From an uncultured Bacilli bacterium (GTDB taxonomy: Bacteria > Bacillota_I > Bacilli_A > RFN20 > CAG-826), in contig CAKPAV010000047.1 in NCBI GenBank assembly GCA_934133115.1, positions 1-9,443 on the forward strand: a stretch of DNA of 9,443 nt, written 5' to 3'. Positions 1 through 6,440 of the stretch are shown here, in pieces. How positions within the stretch are numbered: position 1 is the stretch's first letter; every line of letters begins with the position of its first letter. The translations under genes were made by a program, and so were the position numbers. Under the pieces are notes generated by a model. That model did not search any database. It was not told where the DNA came from and saw only the letters and a program-made list of their open reading frames with translations.

Positions 1-522
1 CTTTAAAGTTTGTTTTATTATTACTCCATCACTAATTAGTGGTTCAGGATCTAATACATGACAATCTTTTTTAGTTATGACATTTAATGTTCCATTATCT
101 TCTAAAATAGCAAAACTTACTTCATCAGGAGATTGAATATCTTTTGTCCTTAATTGACACATTAAATCTTCTATCGTATAGCGTTCTTTTTTCATAACTT
201 TTTGTTGAATTTCACCGTTATAAATAATATAGCTTGTTTTTCCTTCTAAAATCGAACGCATTTTATTTGATTTTAGCGATATAAAAGCAGAAATAAGTTG
301 CAAAATTACAATGACTGATATTGGAATAATGGAATGTAATATACTTGTATCTGGCTCATTTAATGATAAAGAAAATAATTCTGATATTACAAAAAATACG
401 ACAATATCGAAAGTTGATACTTCGCCTATTTCTCTTTTTCCCATAATTCTTAAAATAATAAGTAAAAACACATAGCAAATAATAGTTTTAAAAATTATAT
501 TAAATATTTCTGTAATAGTCAT
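1..522 (-). CDS. YetF/DUF421 family membrane protein, C-terminus outside window
   Basis: The reverse strand is open from an ATG at 522 to the window edge (174 residues, no stop), so the C-terminal end is missing. The start is preceded by AAGGAG at a good distance. Residues about 5-24 and 60-80 are hydrophobic, with a further hydrophobic stretch near 37-50, consistent with the three-helix N-terminal part of the DUF421/YetF family. The motif GKREIGEVSTFDIVV after the first helix is characteristic of that family. From about residue 85 a soluble alpha/beta domain follows (KMRSILEGKTSYIIYNGEI), as in YetF. The biochemical function of the family is not established; members of Bacillus are membrane proteins, some linked to sporulation or stress. 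The gene diverges from the membrane protein at 571 with only 48 bp between start codons. Confidence 0.85.
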   Translation of the reverse strand, partial: MTITEIFNIIFKTIICYVFLLIILRIMGKREIGEVSTFDIVVFFVISELFSLSLNEPDTSILHSIIPISVIVILQLISAFISLKSNKMRSILEGKTSYIIYNGEIQQKVMKKERYTIEDLMCQLRTKDIQSPDEVSFAILEDNGTLNVITKKDCHVLDPEPLISDGVIIKQTLK

Positions 523-570
523 AATTTTCTCCTTAAGTTAATACATTTAATTGAGTAGCGGGGTGTAATA

Positions 571-942
571 ATGAAAAAATACTTTTCCAACATTAGTGTA
601 TCCATTTTATTTCTTTTTATCGCAACATTAGTTTTATCACTTGTTTTAACGCTTTTATCTTATAACAACATTATAAGCATGGATGCTTGCAAGATTACGA
701 TTATGATTTTAAGTTTTATAATTTTTTTCACTTTTGGCATATTATTTGGAAGAAAAATGCAAAAAAAAGGACTATTTAATGGTCTAGTCCTTGTTGTAAT
801 TTATGGATTATTTCTCCTTGTATATTACTTACTTGAAGGTAAAGAATGGACAAGTTATGCAACAGTTGTTAATTCTGTGAGAGCCTTATTAATTCTTACT
901 GGTTCAATAATTGGTGTAAATACAAAGAAAAAATTAGAATAG
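571..942 (+). CDS. TIGR04086-family small membrane protein
   Basis: A 123-residue protein with four predicted hydrophobic helices at roughly 9-31, 42-62, 69-89 and 100-116. Family hallmarks visible are the G(I)[14 protein letters not shown] segment between helices 2 and 3 and the C-terminal GSIIGVN followed by lysines. This matches the TIGR04086 family of putative Firmicutes membrane proteins, whose function is unknown. The ATG is preceded by GGGGTG about 7 nt upstream. It is the only complete plus-strand gene in the window. Its stop (940-942) lies inside the 3' end of ruvB on the other strand, giving a 9-nt convergent overlap, and its terminator lies further into ruvB. Confidence 0.8.
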   Translation: MKKYFSNISVSILFLFIATLVLSLVLTLLSYNNIISMDACKITIMILSFIIFFTFGILFGRKMQKKGLFNGLVLVVIYGLFLLVYYLLEGKEWTSYATVVNSVRALLILTGSIIGVNTKKKLE

Positions 943-1935
943 AGAACCTTGATGGTTCTTTTTTAAATGTTTATAAGCAAAATCAGTTGCCACACGTCCT
1001 CTTGGAGTACGATCAATTAAACCAAGTTGTAATAAATATGGTTCATAAACATCTTCAAGGTTATTTGTTTCTTCGCCAATTGCGGCGCTTAAAGATTCTA
1101 GGCCAACTGGTCCGCCTTTAAAACGTTCAATAATCGTATTTAAATAACGAATATCAACATCATCTAATCCTAATGAATCAACTTTTAAAGCATTAAGTGC
1201 ATCAAGAGCATCTTGATAAGTAATATTATCAGTACCTCTAAAGTTCGCAAAATCGCGAACTCTGCGGAATAAACGATTAGCAATACGCGGAGTTCCACGT
1301 GATCTTTTTGCAATTTCTAAACTTGCTTGATCATCAATGGTCGAATTAAAAACTAAAGCTGTTCTTTTTACAATGGTTTGAATTTCTTCAATGGTATAGA
1401 AATTTAATTTTTCCATGATACCAAATCTTGCTCTTAATGGAGCGGTTAAATCACCCGCTCGTGTGGTTGCACCAACTAAAGTAAAAGGTTGAAGTGGTAA
1501 AGTAATAGTTTTTGCTCCAGCATCACGTTGTACAACGATTGATAAAGTAAAATCTTCCATGGCACTATATAATACTTCTTCAACAACACGAGGTAAACGA
1601 TGTATTTCATCAATAAATAAAATATCACCAGCTTCTAAATTAGTTAATATTGAAGCTAAGTCACCAGTTTTTTCAATAGCGGGTCCGTTAACACATTTAA
1701 CATTACCATGCATTTCATTGCCGATAATATAAGCTAAAGTAGTTTTACCTAAGCCTGGTGGACCATATAATAAGACATGGTCAAGTGTTTCATTACGATT
1801 TAATGCTGCACCAATGAATACTCGCAAGTTATCTTTTAAGTCATTTTGTCCAATATATTCATTTAAGTGTTGTGGACGTAATGAGACTTCAGATATATCG
1901 TCATTATTTTTATTAGCATTTAATAACCTATCCAT
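934..1935 (-). CDS. ruvB: Holliday junction branch-migration ATPase RuvB
   Basis: RuvB is the hexameric AAA+ motor that drives branch migration of Holliday junctions with RuvA. The 333 residues show Walker A GPPGLGKT (58-65), Walker B LFIDE with D109-E110, the sensor-1 stretch GATTRAG followed by LRARFG containing the arginine-finger region (about 155-172), and the C-terminal winged-helix segment ending RTPRGRVAT. The length is usual for the family. The ATG at 1935 follows GAGGTGAT, and that Shine-Dalgarno contains the TGA stop of ruvA four bases upstream, so the two genes are probably translationally coupled. The 3' end overlaps the convergent plus-strand gene by 9 nt. The extra C-terminal tail (KKNHQGSLF) coincides with the other gene's terminator. 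Confidence 0.98.
   Translation of the reverse strand: MDRLLNANKNNDDISEVSLRPQHLNEYIGQNDLKDNLRVFIGAALNRNETLDHVLLYGPPGLGKTTLAYIIGNEMHGNVKCVNGPAIEKTGDLASILTNLEAGDILFIDEIHRLPRVVEEVLYSAMEDFTLSIVVQRDAGAKTITLPLQPFTLVGATTRAGDLTAPLRARFGIMEKLNFYTIEEIQTIVKRTALVFNSTIDDQASLEIAKRSRGTPRIANRLFRRVRDFANFRGTDNITYQDALDALNALKVDSLGLDDVDIRYLNTIIERFKGGPVGLESLSAAIGEETNNLEDVYEPYLLQLGLIDRTPRGRVATDFAYKHLKKNHQGSLF
943..964 (+). terminator. Intrinsic terminator of the TIGR04086 gene, embedded in ruvB
   Basis: AGAACC (943-948) pairs perfectly with GGTTCT (954-959) around a 5-nt loop, and five T follow at 960-964. It starts one base after the plus-strand stop codon. The same bases encode the last residues (NHQGS) of RuvB on the minus strand. 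Read in the minus direction the T run is separated from the hairpin by about 9 nt, so it looks one-directional. Confidence 0.75.
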
Positions 1936-1939
1936 CTTA

Positions 1940-2497
1940 TCACCTCAAAACTTTTAAAGCATCACGGATAATTGTTGAAGAGTCTTTCGTTAAATCAATT
2001 TTCTTAAATGCTTCATCAATTTGACTTGCTTTGAATCCTAATGCTTTTAATCCTTCTTTAGCGTCAAGGGCATCATTACTTAATCCTAATTCTTTTGAAT
2101 CATTAACTTGTACTTCTCCTTTTAAATCAAGAATAATTTGCGCGGCCGCTTTAGCGCCAATACCAGGCAACTTCTTTAAAAAACTGACATTAGAAGTTAG
2201 AATTGCTGTTTTCAATTCCGTTGGTCGAGTTTGACTTAAAGCATTAATTGCGGTTCTAGGTCCAATACCTTTAACTGAAATTAGACATTCAAATATTTCT
2301 TTTTCTTCTAGAGTTAAAAAACCAACTAAGAATTGTTCATCTTCGCGAATAACTTGATAAGTATAAACACGAACTAATTCATCGATTTTATAATCTTCCG
2401 AATGTGAGACAAGAAGTTGATAACAAACATCGTGTACATCAATTACTATATAATTTGGTTTAATAGTATCAATATAACCTTTTAGAGAGTAAAACAT
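1940..2497 (-). CDS. ruvA: Holliday junction DNA-binding protein RuvA
   Basis: RuvA tetramers hold the four-way junction open and recruit RuvB. The 185 residues contain the N-terminal OB fold (about 1-62, [12 protein letters not shown] start typical of the family), the helix-hairpin-helix domain with two motifs VKGIGPRTA (about 75-83) and LPGIGAKAA (about 109-117), a short acidic linker, and the C-terminal domain III (about 140-185, [16 protein letters not shown]) that contacts RuvB. It is slightly shorter than the usual 195-205 residues, mainly in the linker. The ATG at 2497 follows GAGGTGAT with a 5-nt gap. Its TGA stop lies within the ribosome binding site of ruvB. Confidence 0.97.
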   Translation of the reverse strand: MFYSLKGYIDTIKPNYIVIDVHDVCYQLLVSHSEDYKIDELVRVYTYQVIREDEQFLVGFLTLEEKEIFECLISVKGIGPRTAINALSQTRPTELKTAILTSNVSFLKKLPGIGAKAAAQIILDLKGEVQVNDSKELGLSNDALDAKEGLKALGFKASQIDEAFKKIDLTKDSSTIIRDALKVLR

Positions 2498-2519
2498 AAT
2501 ATCACCTCAAATTAAATGA

Positions 2520-2618
2520 TTAATTAATCATTATGATAAATATTATCATTAACGCTATGATAATTACTGCCGATAATAATGCAAAAATAATCTTATTTTC
2601 ATTGTTTTTATCGTCCAT
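2520..2618 (-). CDS. 32-residue single-helix membrane peptide (hypothetical)
   Basis: A short open frame between obgE and ruvA encodes 32 residues: a charged polar head MDDKNNENK followed by about 21 uninterrupted hydrophobic residues and a final IN. GGTGAT stands 4 nt before the ATG, close to the GAGGTGAT used by ruvA and ruvB. It begins about 40 bp after the obgE terminator and ends 22 bp before ruvA, so it would be the first gene of the ruvAB transcript. I do not recognise the family. The organisation (acidic head, one helix, own ribosome binding site) argues for a real small protein, but such short frames also arise by chance in AT-rich DNA. A TATAAT at 2634-2639 lies too close to the start to give a leader containing the full ribosome binding site. 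Confidence 0.5.
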   Translation of the reverse strand: MDDKNNENKIIFALLSAVIIIALMIIFIIMIN

Positions 2619-2659
2619 AAAATCACCGTTATTATTATATACAAATTTTGCTATAAATT

Positions 2660-2689
2660 AAAGAAAAAGCATTGATTTTCACAATGCTT
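2660..2689 (-). terminator. Intrinsic terminator after obgE
   Basis: On the minus strand an 8-bp perfect stem AAGCATTG / CAATGCTT (2682-2689 and 2667-2674) encloses a 7-nt loop and is followed by TTTCTT. It starts 8 nt after the obgE stop codon and separates obgE from the ruvA-ruvB unit. Confidence 0.85.
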
Positions 2690-2696
2690 CTCATTT

Positions 2697-3974
2697 TTAT
2701 GCAATATATTCGAATTCAAAGTCACATAATATGACGGTGTCTCCGTCTTTAGCGCCCATTGCTCTTAAACGATCATCAACACCAATTTTACGCATATAAT
2801 TGAGTAGTTTTAATAAGCCTTCATCAGTAGAAAGATTAATTAGCTTATAAGTACGTTCAATTCTTTCTCCTTTAATAATGTAGGTATGATCATTTTTCTT
2901 AACGATTTCAAAGTCACCGTCATTTTCAGCCTTAGCTTCATAAACTTTAACACCACTTTCAATGTTTTCTTCGTTATATAAACTAAACATTGGTGTTTTA
3001 TCTAATAAATCAGCGATTTTATAGCATAATTTATCAACGTTTTCATTTGTTAAAGCTGATATACCAATTACTGGTTTACGAATCTTTTTATGTAAGTATT
3101 CTAGACGTTCTTCCGCACCATCTTCATCCATTTTAGAGCCAACAACAATCATTGGACGTTTATTTAATCCATATCCATATGCTTTTAATTCTTTATTGAT
3201 TTTGCGGTAATCTTCAACTGGATCACGTTTTCCAGACATATCAACGATATGAACAATGACACGACATCTTTCAATATGACGTAAAAATTGTAATCCTAAT
3301 CCTTTGCCCAAATGTGCGCCTTCAATTAATCCTGGTAAATCCGCAGCGACAAATGAGCGACCATCAGGTACTCTTACAACTCCTAAATTAGGAACGATGG
3401 TAGTAAAATCATAATCACCAATTTCTGGCTTAGCGGCAGAAATAATGCTTAATAATGTTGATTTACCAACACTAGGGAAGCCCACAAAACCAACATCCGC
3501 TAAAAGCTTAAGTTCAAGTACTAATCTTTTCTTTTCGCCTGGCATTCCGTTTTCGGCAATTCTAGGAGTACGATTAGTAGGTGATTTAAAGCAAGCATTT
3601 CCTCTTCCACCTCTTCCGCCTTTAGCAACAACGAATTCTTTTCCTTCTACGGATAAGTCACAGATGAAATTACCTGTTTTTTCTTCAGTTACGACGGTAC
3701 CAATTGGTAATTCAACGATAACATCATCAGCGCATTTACCATATTGGTTCTTGCCCATACCTTTTTCACCATCTTTAGCAATTATACATTTAGAATGGCG
3801 AAAGTTCATCAAAGTAGTAACACCTTTAGAAGCACGGAAAATAATAGATCCGCCTCTTCCACCATTACCACCAGATGGGCCGCCACGAGAAATAAATTTT
3901 TCTCGATGGAAAGCAATCATTCCGTTTCCGCCATTACCGGCACGGACTTCAATTGTCGCTTTATCTATAAACAT
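2697..3974 (-). CDS. obgE: GTPase ObgE/CgtA
   Basis: Obg is an essential GTPase of 50S ribosome assembly and stress control. I place the start at the ATG at 3974 (425 residues): it follows AGGGGATG and begins MFIDKATIEVRAG, as the family does. A longer frame back to a TTG at 4001 begins in the T run of the upstream terminator and is not credible. Domains: glycine-rich Obg fold (1-158), G domain with G1 GFPSVGKST (165-173), G3 DLPG (212-215), G4 SKMD (280-283), G5 SAL (306-308), and the OCT C-terminal domain (about 343-425). The G4 motif has Ser where Asn is usual (NKxD). It stands downstream of rplU-prp-rpmA behind a terminator, with spo0B, which lies here in Bacillus, absent. Confidence 0.97.
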   Translation of the reverse strand: MFIDKATIEVRAGNGGNGMIAFHREKFISRGGPSGGNGGRGGSIIFRASKGVTTLMNFRHSKCIIAKDGEKGMGKNQYGKCADDVIVELPIGTVVTEEKTGNFICDLSVEGKEFVVAKGGRGGRGNACFKSPTNRTPRIAENGMPGEKKRLVLELKLLADVGFVGFPSVGKSTLLSIISAAKPEIGDYDFTTIVPNLGVVRVPDGRSFVAADLPGLIEGAHLGKGLGLQFLRHIERCRVIVHIVDMSGKRDPVEDYRKINKELKAYGYGLNKRPMIVVGSKMDEDGAEERLEYLHKKIRKPVIGISALTNENVDKLCYKIADLLDKTPMFSLYNEENIESGVKVYEAKAENDGDFEIVKKNDHTYIIKGERIERTYKLINLSTDEGLLKLLNYMRKIGVDDRLRAMGAKDGDTVILCDFEFEYIA

Positions 3975-3999
3975 AATTTCATCCCCTAACTTTAAATTC

Positions 4000-4026
4000 A
4001 AAAAAAGGCCTGTTTTAAGCAGGCCT
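4000..4026 (-). terminator. Strong intrinsic terminator between rpmA and obgE
   Basis: On the minus strand AGGCCTG (4020-4026) pairs with CAGGCCT (4006-4012) around a 7-nt loop, followed directly by seven T. It begins 7 nt after the rpmA stop codon. Only about 25 bp remain before the obgE start, too little for a separate promoter, so obgE must rely on read-through or on a promoter inside rpmA. Confidence 0.93.
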
Positions 4027-4033
4027 AAATTAA

Positions 4034-4321
4034 CTATTCAGCAATTTCGTAAACTGATACGCGTTTTCTATCTTTACCGACACGTTCGTATTTAACGATT
4101 CCGGATTTTGTAGCAAATATAGTATCATCTCCACCACGCATTGTATTGACGCCTGGATAGATTTTAGTTCCGCGTTGACGATAAATAATCGAGCCTGCTG
4201 TAGCAAATTGACCATCTGCTTTTTTAGCTCCAAGACGTTTTGATTCAGAATCACGTCCGTTTTTTGTAGATCCAACACCCTTCTTAGATGCGAAGAGTTG
4301 AAGATTTAACTTAAACATCAT
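4034..4321 (-). CDS. rpmA: 50S ribosomal protein L27 with Prp-cleavable N-terminus
   Basis: L27 sits near the peptidyl-transferase centre, and its N-terminal tail reaches the tRNA 3' ends. The 95 residues contain the family core [21 protein letters not shown] followed by [11 protein letters not shown]. Before this core is [10 protein letters not shown], the conserved Firmicutes extension that the protease Prp removes after the Phe to expose the functional Ala-Ser-Lys end. The extension and prp next to it support each other. AGAGGTG lies 7 nt before the first ATG (4321); the second ATG (4318) is also possible and would not change the mature protein. A strong terminator follows the stop codon. 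Confidence 0.97.
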   Translation of the reverse strand: MMFKLNLQLFASKKGVGSTKNGRDSESKRLGAKKADGQFATAGSIIYRQRGTKIYPGVNTMRGGDDTIFATKSGIVKYERVGKDRKRVSVYEIAE

Positions 4322-4338
4322 GGCGATGCACCTCTTTC

Positions 4339-4638
4339 TTACTTAATAATTTTTATGTTGTTTGGATAGCTATCTTCAATAGTTCTTAATTGAACAACCA
4401 TTGTTTCGATAACTATTTCATCATGAGTAGTAATTTCATGATTACTAGTTACTTCTACTAGTCCATCAGTAACTTTGATGTCATAATTTTTTGCATCTAA
4501 ATTATTTAGAGCTCCAATTACGATACTAGATACGCCAGCACATATTAGGTCTTTACCATAATCAGCGCTTTTAGCGTGTCCAGAGACTTTCAAATATGCG
4601 AATTTGTTATCTACATACTTGATATTAACTTTAATCAT
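4339..4638 (-). CDS. prp: Ribosomal-processing cysteine protease Prp
   Basis: Prp (YsxB) cleaves the N-terminal extension of L27 in Firmicutes. The 99 residues carry the two catalytic signatures: SGHA with His21 and the [10 protein letters not shown] stretch with Cys33, at spacing like His22 and Cys34 of the characterised S. aureus enzyme. It lies between rplU and rpmA, the conserved position. The start is 2 nt after the rplU stop, and no convincing Shine-Dalgarno precedes it, so translation is probably coupled to rplU and kept lower than the ribosomal proteins around it. Confidence 0.96.
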   Translation of the reverse strand: MIKVNIKYVDNKFAYLKVSGHAKSADYGKDLICAGVSSIVIGALNNLDAKNYDIKVTDGLVEVTSNHEITTHDEIVIETMVVQLRTIEDSYPNNIKIIK

Positions 4639-4640
4639 AA

Positions 4641-4949
4641 TTATGCATTAATTGCTTCAATTACTAAGCAAGTATATGGTTGACGATGACCAATGGTCTT
4701 ACGTTCATTTGCCTTGTTCTTGTACTTGAAGACGCGGATTTTTTTGCTCTTACCTTGTTTTTCAACTTTAGCAGTAACTGTAGCACCTTTAACATAAGGA
4801 GTACCGATAGATACTTTAGCATCAGCAACAAGTAAAACTTTATCAAATGTAAATGTTGATCCAACTTCTGCTTCTAATTTTTCAACGAAGATTTTTTGTC
4901 CAACTTCAACTCTGACTTGTTTTCCGCCTGTTTCAATAATTGCGTACAT
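4641..4949 (-). CDS. rplU: 50S ribosomal protein L21
   Basis: L21 is a 23S rRNA-binding protein of the large subunit. I use the ATG at 4949 (102 residues): it gives the canonical [17 protein letters not shown] beginning and has AGGAGGTG a few bases upstream. A two-codon longer frame starts at a GTG that is part of this Shine-Dalgarno and is rejected. The C-terminal signature [25 protein letters not shown] is the L21 family motif. First gene of the rplU-prp-rpmA unit, with a leader of about 100 nt and a strong promoter upstream. Confidence 0.98.
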   Translation of the reverse strand: MYAIIETGGKQVRVEVGQKIFVEKLEAEVGSTFTFDKVLLVADAKVSIGTPYVKGATVTAKVEKQGKSKKIRVFKYKNKANERKTIGHRQPYTCLVIEAINA

Positions 4950-5050
4950 AAACACACCTCCTGAAAATAATATTTCACTAATGACTCGCTATTAAGGTCA
5001 TAAAAGTTAGTCACCTTTTCTATGCGGTTGTAGCTAGTGAGGCCGCAACG
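4950..5050 (-). ncRNA. Probable ribosomal protein L21 leader (5'-UTR regulatory RNA)
   Basis: About 100 nt of structured leader lie between the putative transcription start and rplU. On the minus strand TGCGG can pair with CCGCA across a 14-nt loop. TCACTA (5035-5040) can pair with TAGTGA (4975-4980) to close the domain. TGACT can pair with AGTCA, and ACTAA with TTAGT, so alternative folds exist. This matches the position of the Rfam L21 leader of low-GC Gram-positives, thought to mediate autoregulation by L21. I assign it from position and foldability and cannot check it against the covariance model. Confidence 0.6.
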
Positions 5051-5069
5051 AAGATAATTTAGCACATAT
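5045..5069 (-). repeat. Promoter-proximal repeat, copy B
   Basis: This 25-bp segment spans the extended -10 and the first transcribed bases (CGTTGC) of the rplU promoter. It matches the segment at 5117-5141 at 20 of 25 positions without gaps, in the same orientation and 72 bp apart. The outer blocks GCAACG and TAGCACATAT (plus strand) are identical, and the differences fall in the middle. Confidence 0.65.
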
Positions 5070-5085
5070 ATATTATATATGTCAA
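5056..5085 (-). promoter_or_regulatory. Sigma-A-type promoter of rplU-prp-rpmA
   Basis: On the minus strand a perfect -35 TTGACA (5080-5085) is followed after 18 bp by an extended -10 TGC-TAAATT (5056-5064). The spacer is occupied by a perfect 9-bp inverted repeat with a one-base centre (ACATATATA at 5064-5072 and TATATATGT at 5074-5082), which may be an operator or just alternating AT sequence. Transcription would start near 5049 and give the L21 leader. Confidence 0.7.
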
Positions 5086-5116
5086 ATGTTTTTCAAAAAT
5101 TTGCTTAATTATCCTA

Positions 5117-5141
5117 GCAACGTAATAAATATAGCACATAT
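5117..5141 (-). repeat. Promoter-proximal repeat, copy A, possible second promoter
   Basis: This is the upstream partner of the 5045-5069 repeat. On the minus strand it reads TGTGCTATATT, an extended -10 closer to consensus than copy B, but no good -35 lies at the right distance. It could be a tandem upstream promoter for rplU or the remnant of a local duplication. It falls in the 216-bp gap between spoIVFB and rplU, in which I found no coding frame. Confidence 0.5.
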
Positions 5142-5165
5142 TAAACAAAAAATAAATTATCAATT

Positions 5166-5918
5166 CTATTTTGCTAAATTAGTGATAATGTTTTCTTCGT
5201 TTTGTATTTTTAAATGATTAACATAGTAATTATTATTGTAGCGATAAAGTACTAATTTATCATTAATTTTATCTTTAAGTTGATGATATGGTTTATGAAT
5301 AAGTCGTTCATATAAAAACTTTTTGTAATCTTTTTTAATGTTAATAACATTTTTAATTCCAAAGAATATAAGCATTAAGGCAAAAGTTATTTGATGTATT
5401 TTTATTAAAACACCTGATAGTATGATAGCAATAATTAATCCAAATAAAGCGTTAATTTTAATAGCTTTATATTCATCAAATATACTACTTAAAAATATCT
5501 TTAAAATTTTACCTCCATCAAGTGGTTCAATTGGTAATAAATTAAATAGCATAATAAATAAATTAGCTTGCATTAATTCTAAATATAAGTCTTTAGTAAT
5601 AAAACTATTGATTGTAACAAATTTTATTATGGCACTAGTAAAAAAGAATGATAAAGGACCAAGTAATAAAATAATTAATTGTTCAATTCTTGGCGCATAT
5701 TCTAGATCGCTTATACCTGCAAAACACCCAATGGGTAAAACACTAATATTTTTGATTTTTAAATTAAAAATTCGCGCAGCAAAGACATGAAATAATTCAT
5801 GGAATAACCCAATTAAAAATAAGATAATAACAAAAGAAAATCGCTTTTCAATAATACTAAAAGCGATATATGCGATTGTTAATGGATGAACACTAAAACT
5901 AACTAATTGCTTCTTCAT
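5166..5918 (-). CDS. spoIVFB: SpoIVFB-like M50 intramembrane metalloprotease
   Basis: This site-2-protease family member cleaves substrates within or next to the membrane; in Bacillus the substrate is pro-sigma-K. The 250 residues are largely hydrophobic, with about six helices. The zinc motif HELFH is at 40-44 (HExxH), and the second metal-site motif NLLPIEPLDGG is at 126-136 with Asp134. The spacing between the motifs equals that of Bacillus SpoIVFB (His43, His47, Asp137). A hydrophilic tail follows from about residue 195, shorter than a CBS domain. Its ATG lies 20 nt inside spoIVFA, and no Shine-Dalgarno is visible, so translation is coupled. Whether the organism sporulates cannot be told here; the substrate may differ. 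Confidence 0.88.
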   Translation of the reverse strand: MKKQLVSFSVHPLTIAYIAFSIIEKRFSFVIILFLIGLFHELFHVFAARIFNLKIKNISVLPIGCFAGISDLEYAPRIEQLIILLLGPLSFFFTSAIIKFVTINSFITKDLYLELMQANLFIMLFNLLPIEPLDGGKILKIFLSSIFDEYKAIKINALFGLIIAIILSGVLIKIHQITFALMLIFFGIKNVINIKKDYKKFLYERLIHKPYHQLKDKINDKLVLYRYNNNYYVNHLKIQNEENIITNLAK

Positions 5919-6423
5919 AATTAATTAAAGTATTATTCTTTTTAAAAATTACTTTGAATTGTTTTTTATAACTAGCAATATTATCTCCTGAATTTAAAGT
6001 TTCATTTTCTTTTACATTTAAATCAAGTAAATCATAATAATAGGCATCAACATCATTATCATAGTGAATGAGAACAAAATAGTTATCATTATCATTGGAT
6101 ACTTTGCTAACACTTCCACTTCTTAAAGCAAGTACGCTATTACCTTCACATTTATAGTAATTGTTAGAAATCTGAATATACTTTACATTTGCATCAACTT
6201 TACTTGCGGATTCTTCATTTTTAAAAACGGCTAAAAAATCTTCGAATTTTTCATTGATTGTTGTAAATGATATTCCAAATATCTCGCCTTCTGGATTATA
6301 TTTTGCGTATATTAATCCACCCATGCAAATTGATACTAATAATAAGAATGAAATGACAAATACATATAAACCATTAAAGCGATGTACTTTTCTTTCTTTG
6401 ACTTCTCTAACTTGATTTTCCAT
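5899..6423 (-). CDS. spoIVFA: SpoIVFA-like membrane-anchored regulator, degenerate LytM/M23 fold
   Basis: The 174 residues have a basic N-terminal tail (KERKVHR), one transmembrane helix at about 18-41, a linker with an acidic stretch, and a C-terminal domain of about 80 residues resembling a LytM/M23 beta fold (RSGSVSKVSNDNDNYFVLIHYDND, then LNVKENETLNSGDNIA). The His and Asp residues of an active M23 peptidase site are not evident, as in SpoIVFA, where the domain is non-catalytic. Assignment rests mainly on topology and position: it lies between minD and spoIVFB and overlaps the latter by 20 nt. In Bacillus SpoIVFA anchors and regulates SpoIVFB. GGTGAT precedes the ATG; 17 nt separate it from minD. 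Confidence 0.7.
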   Translation of the reverse strand: MENQVREVKERKVHRFNGLYVFVISFLLLVSICMGGLIYAKYNPEGEIFGISFTTINEKFEDFLAVFKNEESASKVDANVKYIQISNNYYKCEGNSVLALRSGSVSKVSNDNDNYFVLIHYDNDVDAYYYDLLDLNVKENETLNSGDNIASYKKQFKVIFKKNNTLINYEEAIS

Positions 6424-6440
6424 ATTATCACCATTAAATA

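Noticed and set aside
2142..2149. NotI-like GC-rich octamer in ruvA
   Set aside because: It simply encodes an alanine-rich part of the second helix-hairpin-helix region; no sign of a cloning scar.
2031..2234. Plus-strand frame opposite ruvA
   Set aside because: It lies wholly inside a confident ruvA on the other strand, without ribosome binding site or recognisable motif.
2634..2639. TATAAT as a -10 for the small peptide and ruvAB
   Set aside because: The start of transcription would fall inside the ribosome binding site of the 32-residue frame and no good -35 is present, though it could serve ruvAB alone.
3445..4095. Long plus-strand open frame of 216 codons opposite obgE
   Set aside because: It is proline- and leucine-rich with no ribosome binding site and mirrors the glycine-rich Obg domain on the other strand; a shadow frame.
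4030..4278. Alternative minus-strand frame inside rpmA
   Set aside because: Out of frame with a canonical L27; shadow.
4874..5065. Minus-strand frame running through the rplU leader into rplU
   Set aside because: It crosses the putative promoter -10 and the structured leader in another frame from rplU and has no ribosome binding site.
5422..5790. Plus-strand frame of 122 codons opposite spoIVFB
   Set aside because: AT-rich antisense of a gene with clear catalytic motifs; no start signals.
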